A stretch of 64,000 bases of DNA from Anaerolineales bacterium UBA5797 (GTDB lineage: Bacteria; Chloroflexota; Anaerolineae; Anaerolineales; Villigracilaceae), in assembly GCA_002418205.1 (NCBI GenBank), contig DIDP01000038.1, positions 10,916 to 74,915 on the forward strand, written 5' to 3'. The translations under genes were made by a program, and so were the position numbers. Positions 50,881 to 57,787 of the stretch are shown piece by piece; the first letter of the stretch is position 1, and every line of letters begins with the position of its first letter. Under the pieces are notes generated by a model that ran no database searches, was not told where the DNA came from, and was given only the letters and a program-made list of their open reading frames with translations.

Positions 50881-51705
50881 CTATAGTTTTGTTATAAGCA
50901 TGCTGCGTTTAAAGCCTCGGATACCCGCACGGATCAAAACGACATCCAGAATCCAGATCAACGTTCCAACCAGCATGACCGTTTCCACGCCGAGGTAAAG
51001 CACACCTGTAGCCTGGCCGATCACCAGTCCCAATACAAGCACAACCAGCGAGCCTGTGAGTTGATACGCTTCCATGAAAGTTTTTACACGCGCCGAGATC
51101 ATCACGGTCGCTGAAATGCCGAGCAATGCGAAGGCTGGCGTCAGCCAGAACATCAGAGGCCACCAGGTTGGCAGGGGGAACCAGACGCGCCCGAACAGGT
51201 TGAAACTCGCAACATTGACCACGATTATGTATACGAGGTACGTCAGCCACGAAAGCGATATGGCAGGGATCAATGCCGCCAACACCTTGCCGAGGAAGAG
51301 TTCCATGTCTGTTGCAGGGGAGTAAAGCAGCGCCTCCATCGTTTTGCGTTCGCGTTCGCCGACGAACGAGTCCGCGCCGACGACCGACGAGAACATCAAC
51401 GGCATGATCAGGAACAACGGTGCCAGCATGAAGGCGGTCATGTATAAAACGAACATTTGTTCTAATTTTAATCCATCGAAGATCGCACGTATCGTCGGCG
51501 GCAAATTCTTCAACAGTGTTTCCATATCCCCCAGCTCGCGCTGAATATCCTCCACCGGCAGGACCTGCGGCAACACGGTGAACAGGATCGGCAGCACGAT
51601 GGCGAAGATCAGCGGCAGTACGAGAGCGGGGATCCATGCGGCTTTGTTCTGCTGTACTTCTTTTAAGTCCTTGCGGGCAATCGCCCAGATCGATCTCCAG
51701 TTCAT
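50881..51705 (-). CDS. ABC-2 type permease
   Basis: 274 aa with six hydrophobic segments. MNWRSIWAIARKDLKEVQQNKAAWIPALVLPLIFAIVLPILFTVLP is the N-terminal ABC-2 pattern. A ~60-residue extracytoplasmic loop follows. SSVVGADSFVGERERKTMEALLYSPATDMELFLGKVLAALIPAISLSW is the conserved cytosolic coupling region of NatB/YhaP-like permeases, which meets the ATPase. It overlaps the ATPase gene stop by 4 bp. The ABC-2 class exports drugs, peptides or ions. The link with an SdpI-like gene suggests a role in envelope or bacteriocin defence. Confidence 0.92.
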   Translation of the reverse strand: MNWRSIWAIARKDLKEVQQNKAAWIPALVLPLIFAIVLPILFTVLPQVLPVEDIQRELGDMETLLKNLPPTIRAIFDGLKLEQMFVLYMTAFMLAPLFLIMPLMFSSVVGADSFVGERERKTMEALLYSPATDMELFLGKVLAALIPAISLSWLTYLVYIIVVNVASFNLFGRVWFPLPTWWPLMFWLTPAFALLGISATVMISARVKTFMEAYQLTGSLVVLVLGLVIGQATGVLYLGVETVMLVGTLIWILDVVLIRAGIRGFKRSMLITKL

Positions 51706-52637
51706 GCTTCACCTGCCTGCAATGCGAAATAAATATCTTCCAGTGTGTAATCCCTTGGGTTGACTTTCAGGATGGATGCACCGTTGTTTATGAGATGACG
51801 GACGACTTCGGGGATGACGTCCTCGTTCTCGACCTGGACCGCCAGCGCTTCATCCTCCGCCGACGCCTGGATCACGCCTCGTTGAGCCTTGAGACTCCCC
51901 GCGACGTTTTCCGATGGTTTCACGTGAAACGTGATGTCCACCCAGGTGACAGGCCACAGCTTGCGCGAAAGTTCTTTAAGACTGCCCATTGCCAATATCC
52001 TGCCTTTATTCATGATCGCGACGCGGTCACACAGACGCTGTGCCTCGAAGAGGTTGTGCGTTGCCAGCATAACAGTCTGGCCGTTGGCGCTGGTCAGGTT
52101 TTCGATCAAATCGTTGACCTGTTGCGCGGCTTCAGGGTCGAGACCCGATGTCGGTTCGTCCAAAAACAACAACGGTGGCCTGTGGATCAAAGCCCGCGCC
52201 AGGGCAAGGCGTTGCTTCATGCCTTTGCTGAAGGTCTCCACTTTGTCGTTTGCACGCGAGGCCAGTTCAAAAAATTCGAGTATCTCATCCACGCGGCGGG
52301 ACACGTCCGATGCGGGGATCGCCTGAAGTGTGGCGAAAAATTCCAGGTTCTCGCGCGCAGACAGGCGTTCGTAGAGCGCAGGCGTTTCGGTTAGAACTCC
52401 CGTCCTGCGGCGGATGTCCTCGCCCTGGGTGGTGGGATCCAGCCCGAAGACGCGCGCCGTTCCCTCGGACGGAGGCAGGATTCCGTTAAGGAGTCGAACC
52501 GTGGTCGTCTTGCCCGCGCCGTTGGGACCGAGCAGTCCGAAGACTTCGCCCTGTTCCACGTGAAACGTCATGCCGTCCACGGCGCGGTTCTGCCCGAAGA
52601 CGCGCGCGAGGGCGTTGACTTCAATGACCGCGCTCAT
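51702..52637 (-). CDS. ABC transporter ATP-binding protein
   Basis: 311 aa. Walker A GLLGPNGAGKTTTVRLLNG, Q loop region TGVLTETPALYERLSARENLEFFATL, signature FSKGMKQRLALARALIHRP, Walker B LLFLDEPTSGLD and the switch His in MLATHNLFE are all present. The ~80 C-terminal residues (VDITFHVKPSENVAGSLKAQRGVIQASAEDEALAVQVENEDVIPEVVRHLINNGASILKVNPRDYTLEDIYFAL) are the regulatory extension typical of NatA/CcmA-like ATPases. ATG at 52637 overlaps the SdpI-family stop (ATGA) and has AGAA before it. It pairs with the permease that follows. Confidence 0.95.
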   Translation of the reverse strand: MSAVIEVNALARVFGQNRAVDGMTFHVEQGEVFGLLGPNGAGKTTTVRLLNGILPPSEGTARVFGLDPTTQGEDIRRRTGVLTETPALYERLSARENLEFFATLQAIPASDVSRRVDEILEFFELASRANDKVETFSKGMKQRLALARALIHRPPLLFLDEPTSGLDPEAAQQVNDLIENLTSANGQTVMLATHNLFEAQRLCDRVAIMNKGRILAMGSLKELSRKLWPVTWVDITFHVKPSENVAGSLKAQRGVIQASAEDEALAVQVENEDVIPEVVRHLINNGASILKVNPRDYTLEDIYFALQAGEA

Positions 52638-53275
52638 GGATTCTCCCGTCGCCAAAGGATGAAGGAGTAGATGATCGGCGCAAAGGCGGCAAGAAGTATG
52701 GCGGTCAGGATGAGCCAGACGCCATTCTCGCCGAGGAACGCAGCGACGATGGTCAGCGCGCCAGCCAGCATGAAGAGTTTGGAGCCAAGTTTGTGCGTCT
52801 CGTCCCAGACCGTTTCGCTGGAGAGCGTCCACGGCGTGCGGATGCCGATGAAGAAGTTGCGCTTTGCCTGTGCCATCATAAAGCCCACACCGATGAATAG
52901 CAGCCCGACCACGGGTAAAAGCATGGTCGTCATGTTGAAGGGTGTGCCGATGGCGGCGAACAGCGTCAGGGCGTAAACGTAGAGCATATACGCCACGAAA
53001 CCCACGATGAACCAGTTGAAGACGCCGCGGAATTTAGCAATGTTGGCTTTGAGCGGGTCAATATGCGGGATGACCAGGAAAAGCGGTACCAGAACGATGG
53101 TGATGATCGGCACGAGGAAAACACCCCAAAACTTGGACATGTAGCCGTCAATCTCGCCTGCAGCATTCCAGTGCGACGGCATCGGGTCGGGCAGACGGTT
53201 CCAAAGCAGAAGTCCTGCCAGCACCGCGGCAACAATCAGGACGAGAGAGAGGATGGTGGTTGTGCGAGTTGTCAT
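52634..53275 (-). CDS. SdpI/DUF1648-family membrane protein
   Basis: 213 aa with about six helices. LLLWNRLPDPMPSHWNAAGEIDGYMSKFWGVFLVPIITIVLVPLFLVIP is the DUF1648 signature (LPxxxPxHxxxxGxxD). The C-terminal half KRNFFIGIRTPWTLSSETVWDETHKLGSKLFMLAGALTIV matches the SdpI immunity family (NxxxGIRTPWTLxxxxxWxxTH). In Bacillus, SdpI protects against the SdpC toxin and controls a repressor; here no toxin gene is seen. It overlaps the ABC ATPase gene start by 4 bp. Upstream lies the CATTGCGAG repeat separating it from the slipin gene. Confidence 0.9.
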   Translation of the reverse strand: MTTRTTTILSLVLIVAAVLAGLLLWNRLPDPMPSHWNAAGEIDGYMSKFWGVFLVPIITIVLVPLFLVIPHIDPLKANIAKFRGVFNWFIVGFVAYMLYVYALTLFAAIGTPFNMTTMLLPVVGLLFIGVGFMMAQAKRNFFIGIRTPWTLSSETVWDETHKLGSKLFMLAGALTIVAAFLGENGVWLILTAILLAAFAPIIYSFILWRRENP

Positions 53276-53290
53276 TTTTTTCCTTTTACT

Positions 53291-53381
53291 TTATCCGTCA
53301 TTGCGAGCGTTGCGAAGCAATCCACGTCACAGAGTTGGAGATTGCTTCGTTGCCCTTTGGGCTCCTCGCAATGACAGATAA
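53291..53381. repeat. Long CATTGCGAG-family palindromic repeat
   Basis: TTATCCGTCATTGCGAG at the left is answered by CTCGCAATGACAGATAA at the right. Inner arms GCGAAGCAATC and GATTGCTTCG form a second paired set. The 91-bp element occupies nearly all of the 108-bp slipin-SdpI gap. It is the fullest copy of the family also seen at 1048-1104 and inside pyrD. Confidence 0.85.
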
Positions 53382-53383
53382 AT

Positions 53384-54325
53384 TCATTTTTCTTTCGGCA
53401 TGTTGTTCTGCGCCAGTGAGATCATGCCGCTGAGACCGCCGAGGTTCATTGTGTCCACTGCCGAACTCGGGACGATGACCATGGCGCCTTTTTCCTTCAA
53501 GCCTTCGAAGAGCATGTTCATGGCTCGCAGGTGCAGGGCGGTCGGGTTATCCAGATAGGCTTTGGACGCTTCGGCAAACGACTCAGCGATCTGCTTTTCT
53601 GATTCTCCCAAAATCACACGAGCCTGACGCTCGCGTTCCGCCTGCGCCTGACGGGACATGGCGTCCTCCAGGTCCTGTGGGATGACGATGTCACGAATCT
53701 CCACGGATTGGACGGACACGCCCCAGGGCGTCGTGCGTTCGTCAATGACCTGTTGCAGTTCCTTGTCGATCATGCTGCGCCCGATGAGGATATCTGCCAG
53801 CATCATGCGCCCGATGATGTCGCGCAGGGCGGTCTGTGCCGCCCAGTCCACGGCGGCGTGATAGTTTTCGACTTCAAGAGCGGCTTTCTCTGCATCCCAC
53901 ACGACCCAGAACAGCACGGCGTCCACGTCCACGGGCACGGTGTCTTTGGTCAATGTTTTTTGCGCTGCGAACGGGGTGACCATTACGCGGTGGTCGATCC
54001 AGGTCGGCGTGGTGTCGATGATCGGGATGATCCAAAACGGACCCGGCCCCGCGAGTTTTTGGAATTTTCCGAGCCGCAAAACGACAGCCTTTTCCCATTG
54101 TGATGCGACTTTCAACGCGAACAGGATGTACACGCCGATCAACATCCACACGATCACCCATGCGCCGAGCACGGCATCGCTGTACTTTCCATCGCCCCAG
54201 ATCGCACCAAGCACGGCAATCAGCAAAGCCACGCCAAAAATCGTTCCGGCGATCGGCGAGATGCGCAGGTCTGCGTTTTGCATTTTTTTCTTTTCCAGTG
54301 CTGATTTGATAAATTTGGTATCCAT
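53384..54325 (-). CDS. Slipin-type SPFH/Band 7 membrane protein
   Basis: 313 aa. Residues 1-75 hold two hydrophobic segments (IAGTIFGVALLIAVLGAIWG; AVLGAWVIVWMLIGVYILFAL). The SPFH domain follows: VASQWEKAVVLRLGKFQKLAGPGPFWIIPIIDTTPTWIDHRV, TLTKDTVPVDVDAVLFW and LQQVIDERTTPWGVSVQSVEIRDIVIPQDLEDAMSRQAQAERERQARVIL, a strong slipin/stomatin signature. A helical oligomerisation tail follows. It organises membrane microdomains and often works with a membrane protease, which is not seen here. It is second in the GntR-led operon, 11 bp after the regulator. Confidence 0.93.
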   Translation of the reverse strand: MDTKFIKSALEKKKMQNADLRISPIAGTIFGVALLIAVLGAIWGDGKYSDAVLGAWVIVWMLIGVYILFALKVASQWEKAVVLRLGKFQKLAGPGPFWIIPIIDTTPTWIDHRVMVTPFAAQKTLTKDTVPVDVDAVLFWVVWDAEKAALEVENYHAAVDWAAQTALRDIIGRMMLADILIGRSMIDKELQQVIDERTTPWGVSVQSVEIRDIVIPQDLEDAMSRQAQAERERQARVILGESEKQIAESFAEASKAYLDNPTALHLRAMNMLFEGLKEKGAMVIVPSSAVDTMNLGGLSGMISLAQNNMPKEK

Positions 54326-54336
54326 TTCATTCTCCT

Positions 54337-54756
54337 TTATCCGTTAGCGGACTCGTCCGATTCTTTCCAAGCCTTGATCTGGTCGCTGACCATCTGCTTG
54401 ATCTCACTCTTCGAAAACTCCAGCCGCATGGCTTCACCGATATATCTTTGGGTTAATTCTTCCAGCGCTTCTCTGCGGAACTTCTCGCTGACTTTCGGCG
54501 GCGGGATCTCGGTGATGTATGTGCCCCGTCCTTGCTGAGTTGAGATGATGCGCTCTTCGTCCAGTATGCGGTATGCTCTTGCCACGGTGTTGAAGTTGAC
54601 GCGCAACTCCTCTGCAAGCGCCCGCACAGTTGGAAGCTGGTCGCCTGGCTTGAGAATCCCGCTGGCAACTTGTGCCTGCACCTGGTTGACGATCTGGGTG
54701 TAGATGGGCAGGTCTGAGCGGAAATCGATCTGGATGGTTAATCTCTTGTTTGTCAT
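54337..54756 (-). CDS. GntR-family (YtrA subfamily) transcriptional regulator
   Basis: 139 aa. An N-terminal winged helix-turn-helix: IDFRSDLPIYTQIVNQVQAQVASGILKPGDQLPTVRALAEELRVNFNTVARAYRILDEERIISTQQGRGTYI. The short helical C-terminus (~55 residues) with no ligand domain is typical of the YtrA subfamily, which represses ABC-transporter operons until a cell-envelope signal arrives. It heads the slipin-SdpI-ABC-DUF4177 operon and probably controls it through the ATTGTA repeats directly upstream. Confidence 0.93.
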   Translation of the reverse strand: MTNKRLTIQIDFRSDLPIYTQIVNQVQAQVASGILKPGDQLPTVRALAEELRVNFNTVARAYRILDEERIISTQQGRGTYITEIPPPKVSEKFRREALEELTQRYIGEAMRLEFSKSEIKQMVSDQIKAWKESDESANG

Positions 54757-54758
54757 AA

Positions 54759-54806
54759 ATTGTATCTTTGTATTATTGTACTAATTGTATCATTGTGTGA
54801 ATTGTA
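54759..54806 (-). promoter_or_regulatory. Array of six ATTGTA-type boxes before the GntR gene
   Basis: ATTGTA or one-mismatch copies start at 54759, 54767 (TTTGTA), 54775, 54784, 54792 (ATTGTG) and 54801, spaced 8-9 bp. The array reaches to 2 bp from the GntR ATG. Read on the - strand the units are TACAAT, so some may double as -10 boxes. It is a candidate operator for YtrA-type autoregulation. Confidence 0.6.
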
Positions 54807-54908
54807 CACGATTCAAGGGGTTTGTCAAGAGGCTGGAGAAGGCTGATTTATCTGAATCAACCGTCTCTTGGGGATGATGCGAAGCGTCTGCTTGGAAAAT
54901 CCTCTGCA

Positions 54909-54917
54909 TGGTAGAAT
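54909..54917 (+). promoter_or_regulatory. Extended -10 promoter of pdxST
   Basis: TGG followed by TAGAAT (54912-54917) is an extended -10 element. No good -35 box is found at 16-18 bp. A small hairpin CCGCG/CGCGG (54953-54967) lies between it and the pdxS Shine-Dalgarno AAGGAG. Confidence 0.4.
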
Positions 54918-54983
54918 CCCGTGCGCACAACTTATCTATATTTATGGGATGACCGCGAGAAGCGCGGGATCTAAGGAGTAAAA

Positions 54984-55871
54984 ATGGAAGTCAAAACTGG
55001 AACATGGACCGAGAAGAAAGGTCTGGCACAAATGCTCAAGGGCGGCGTCATCATGGATGTGGTGACGCCCGAGCATGCGAAGATCGCGGAAGATGCAGGC
55101 GCGTGCGCGGTGATGGCGCTTGAGCGCGTGCCTGCGGATATCCGCGCGACGGGCGGTGTGGCGCGCATGTCTGACCCTGAGTTGATCTTGAAGATCATGG
55201 ATACGGTGAGCATCCCCGTGATGGCAAAATGCCGCATCGGACATTTCGTCGAGGCGCAGATCCTCGAAGCGCTCGGTGTGGACTACATTGATGAGTCCGA
55301 GGTGCTGACACCCGCCGATGAAGCCAACCACATTTTGAAGCACAACTTCAAGGTGCCGTTCGTGTGCGGATGCCGTAATCTCGGTGAAGCGCTGCGCCGC
55401 GTGGGCGAAGGCGCGGCAATGATCCGCACGAAGGGTGAGGCAGGCACAGGTGACGTTGTGGAAGCGGTCCGTCACGCGCGCACGGTGTTGGGCGATATCC
55501 GCAAATTGACCACGATGGCAGACGAGGAATTGATGCGCTATTCGAAGGAGATCGGCGCGCCGTATGAATTGGTGAAGGAAACGAAGGAGTTGGGTCGCAT
55601 GCCTGTCGTCAATTTTGCGGCGGGCGGCGTTGCGACCCCAGCCGACGCGGCGTTGATGATGCAACTCGGCGTGGACGGCGTGTTCGTCGGCTCCGGCATC
55701 TTCAAGAGTGGTGACCCTGCGCGTCGCGCGGCGGCGATCGTCAAAGCGGTGACTCATTATCAGGATGCCTCCATTCTTGCGGAGGTGAGCCGCAACCTGG
55801 GCGAGCCGATGGTCGGACGCAACGTGTCGCAAATGCCCGAAGCGGAAAAGATCGCGGGACGAGGTTGGTGA
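54984..55871 (+). CDS. pdxS: Pyridoxal 5'-phosphate synthase subunit PdxS
   Basis: 295 aa. This is the lyase subunit that builds PLP from ribose 5-phosphate, glyceraldehyde 3-phosphate and ammonia. KGLAQMLKGGVIMDVVTPEHAKIAEDAGACAVMALERVPADIRATGGVARMSDP has the catalytic Lys/Asp region. AKCRIGHFVEAQILEALGVDYIDESEVLTPAD, FVCGCRNLGEALRRVGEGAAMIRTKGEAGTGDVVEAVRH and NFAAGGVATPADAALMMQLGVDGVFVGSGIF are all intact. A ring of twelve with PdxT is expected. The pdxT gene follows after 74 bp, mostly filled by a palindromic repeat. Confidence 0.98.
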   Translation: MEVKTGTWTEKKGLAQMLKGGVIMDVVTPEHAKIAEDAGACAVMALERVPADIRATGGVARMSDPELILKIMDTVSIPVMAKCRIGHFVEAQILEALGVDYIDESEVLTPADEANHILKHNFKVPFVCGCRNLGEALRRVGEGAAMIRTKGEAGTGDVVEAVRHARTVLGDIRKLTTMADEELMRYSKEIGAPYELVKETKELGRMPVVNFAAGGVATPADAALMMQLGVDGVFVGSGIFKSGDPARRAAAIVKAVTHYQDASILAEVSRNLGEPMVGRNVSQMPEAEKIAGRGW

Positions 55872-55876
55872 TTTTT

Positions 55877-55940
55877 AGCTGTTGGCGGTTAGCGATTAGC
55901 TCTTAGCCAGCTAACCGCTAATCGCTAATTGCTGATGGCT
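55877..55940. repeat. Palindromic repeat between pdxS and pdxT
   Basis: AGC..T..GC..TTAGCGATTAGC..TTAGC reads almost the same on both strands over about 64 bp, with paired differences on a TTAGC/GCTAA unit. The element ends 5 bp before the pdxT ATG, leaving no clear Shine-Dalgarno. It is a different family from the other palindromes in the window. Confidence 0.8.
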
Positions 55941-55945
55941 GACTT

Positions 55946-56524
55946 ATGAAAATCGGTGTATTGGCTTTACAAGGTGATTTTGCCGAGCATATCGCCATGC
56001 TCAAACGTTTGAACGTGGAAGCATTCGAAGTTCGCTTGCCGGAACATCTCAACGGCTTGGACGGTCTTATCATCCCCGGTGGCGAGTCCACGACGATCGG
56101 CAAACTTGCGGTTGCATACAATTTGATGGAGCCGCTTAAACTATTCGGTCAAAGCCATGCCATCTGGGGAACGTGCGCGGGTGCGATCTTCATCTCGAAG
56201 GATATCGGACGTGACCAGCCTTTGCTCGAATTAATGGACATCAAAGTCCAGCGCAACGCCTTCGGACGGCAGATCGATTCGTTCGAAACGGACCTCGACA
56301 TCCCCGAACTCAAGCAAGCCACCGGATCGGATAGGCCGTATCACGCGGTCTTCATCCGTGCGCCGATCATCGAATCGGTCAGCGGTGATGCAAAGATCCT
56401 CGCCTCGGTCCCCGACGGGAGAATTGTTGCCGCCCAACAGGGACATCTCCTCGCCACATCCTTTCACCCCGAACTGACGGATGATACGCGCTTCCACGAG
56501 TATTTTCTGACCCTGGTGGATTAG
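55946..56524 (+). CDS. pdxT: Pyridoxal 5'-phosphate synthase glutaminase PdxT
   Basis: 192 aa. It is a class I-type glutaminase that supplies ammonia to PdxS. KIGVLALQGDFAEHIAMLKRL and GLIIPGGESTTIGKL form the oxyanion side, the nucleophile Cys lies in IWGTCAGAIFISK, and His with Glu in LLATSFHPELTDD complete the triad. All catalytic residues are present and the length is normal. It is the second gene of the pdxST pair, separated from pdxS by a palindromic repeat. Confidence 0.97.
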   Translation: MKIGVLALQGDFAEHIAMLKRLNVEAFEVRLPEHLNGLDGLIIPGGESTTIGKLAVAYNLMEPLKLFGQSHAIWGTCAGAIFISKDIGRDQPLLELMDIKVQRNAFGRQIDSFETDLDIPELKQATGSDRPYHAVFIRAPIIESVSGDAKILASVPDGRIVAAQQGHLLATSFHPELTDDTRFHEYFLTLVD

Positions 56525-56603
56525 TTGATAATTTCATCGCGGGATGGCTTCTCTCATAAAGTGATCCCCAACACTTGCACCTCACGCATATGTCGGTGTG
56601 ACG

Positions 56604-56609
56604 TATAAT
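56604..56609 (+). promoter_or_regulatory. -10 box giving a leaderless mRNA for the 56616 gene
   Basis: A perfect TATAAT ends 6 bp before the ATG at 56616, so the transcript would begin at or near the start codon. A -35 box at normal distance is not evident (TTGCAC is 23 bp upstream). Confidence 0.45.
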
Positions 56610-56615
56610 TTAAGT

Positions 56616-57545
56616 ATGTCGATCCGTCCTCTGGCACTTTTGGATCTGCCCTATCTGTATGGCTTTCGCGATGAGGCACTGGGATTGGATACCTCGCGGA
56701 CATTGACCCGCGGCAATCCCTTGGGGGCGGTTGGATTGTTATCCTATGTGAATCCTTCGCGGCATATTTATTCCGCCATTGCAAATGGAGAGGAAGATTC
56801 TGTGCTGGGAGGGATCACACACACGCCCGATGAGACGTTTGCAAAACTGTATTATCTCGCCCCGGCTTCACGACTCGATCATCCCTACCTCCCTGACTTG
56901 ATCGAAAACCTTTCCGCTCAGGCTGGGACGTGGGGGGCGTTCCATGTGCTGGCCGAGGTTGATGAAGCGAACGCTGCCTTTGTCTCATTGCGCAAATCGG
57001 GGTTCTCGGTCTATGCCTGGCAGAGGATGTGGGATGTCTCCGGGATGGTGGAATCAGATTCCGGGTCCGGTTGGATGCGTGTGAAGTCGGTCCATTTGCC
57101 TTCAATCCAGAGTCTCTATCATCAGATCGTCCCTCCGCTGTTGCATCCTGTGGAACCACAACCCAAAGCCGCGGTTGGCTGGATGTGCAATGAAGGTGCG
57201 AAGTGTTATGTGAATGTATCGCAGGGAGTGTATGGGATCGTGCTGACGCCGCTCATCCACCCTGAGGCGACGGAGGTCAGTGACAAGTTATCGGCATTGA
57301 TGGATCATTTGCCTGATCGCCGCAATCGCCCTGTGTACGTCTGTGTGCGCTCCTATCAGGCATGGCTTGAACCCGTTCTTGCAGACCTGGGTGCGAAGCC
57401 TGGGCAGCGCCAGGCAGTGATGGTCAAGCATCTGGTCCACATGGTGAAGGACGCGGCTCTGGCGCGCACCACCCAGCCGGCGGGTGTGAGCGTGCAGCCT
57501 TCGAGGGTCAATCGTGTTGAGGTAAAGAATGGCTCAAAAAATTAA
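56616..57545 (+). CDS. GNAT-like protein, unknown substrate
   Basis: 309 aa, not a close match to a named family. IRPLALLDLPYLYGFRDEALGLDTSR is a GNAT-style beginning, and GTWGAFHVLAEVDEANAAFVSLRKSGFSVYAWQRMWDV resembles the acetyl-CoA-side end of an N-acetyltransferase domain. The second half (residues ~165-290) looks like a second, degenerate copy of the fold (PVYVCVRSYQAWLEPVLADLGAKPGQRQAVMVKHLVHMV). The G-x-G-x-A loop is not obvious, so catalysis is doubtful. ATG at 56616 is chosen because a -10 box lies directly before it. Confidence 0.65.
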   Translation: MSIRPLALLDLPYLYGFRDEALGLDTSRTLTRGNPLGAVGLLSYVNPSRHIYSAIANGEEDSVLGGITHTPDETFAKLYYLAPASRLDHPYLPDLIENLSAQAGTWGAFHVLAEVDEANAAFVSLRKSGFSVYAWQRMWDVSGMVESDSGSGWMRVKSVHLPSIQSLYHQIVPPLLHPVEPQPKAAVGWMCNEGAKCYVNVSQGVYGIVLTPLIHPEATEVSDKLSALMDHLPDRRNRPVYVCVRSYQAWLEPVLADLGAKPGQRQAVMVKHLVHMVKDAALARTTQPAGVSVQPSRVNRVEVKNGSKN

Positions 57546-57750
57546 GCCATTTTAAATTCCACGCTCCCATTCCAATGTGGGGACAGCCCATTTACCTTAT
57601 AATAGACTTGGAACTTGAAACTCCCAGAACAGGAGGTAACTTTTCGATGGTGAAGCATAGCTAAACCCCAGTAAGCCGTTGACGTGACGACCCCCACGGC
57701 GCAAGTATTTCCCCTCGTCTTTCCTTCAACTATTTTCGATCATGGTTTCA

Positions 57751-57781
57751 ACCTTAAACTTGAAACCTGACACTTGAAACT
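57751..57781 (+). repeat. 31-nt repeat before the R3H ATPase start codon (copy 2)
   Basis: It matches 22024-22054 at 26 of 31 positions and ends 6 bp before the ATG. Its TTGAAACC also pairs with GGTTTCAA at 57744-57751 to form a small hairpin. A shorter related piece (ACTTGGAACTTGAAACT) occurs near 57608-57624. The 242-bp gap otherwise shows no gene beyond a five-codon ORF after AGGAGG (57632-57664). Confidence 0.65.
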
Positions 57782-57787
57782 AAATAT

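Noticed and set aside
57632..57664. Five-codon ORF after AGGAGG upstream of the R3H ATPase
   Set aside because: It has a good ribosome-binding site but only MVKHS, with no leader-peptide logic or terminator hairpin, so it is not listed as a gene.
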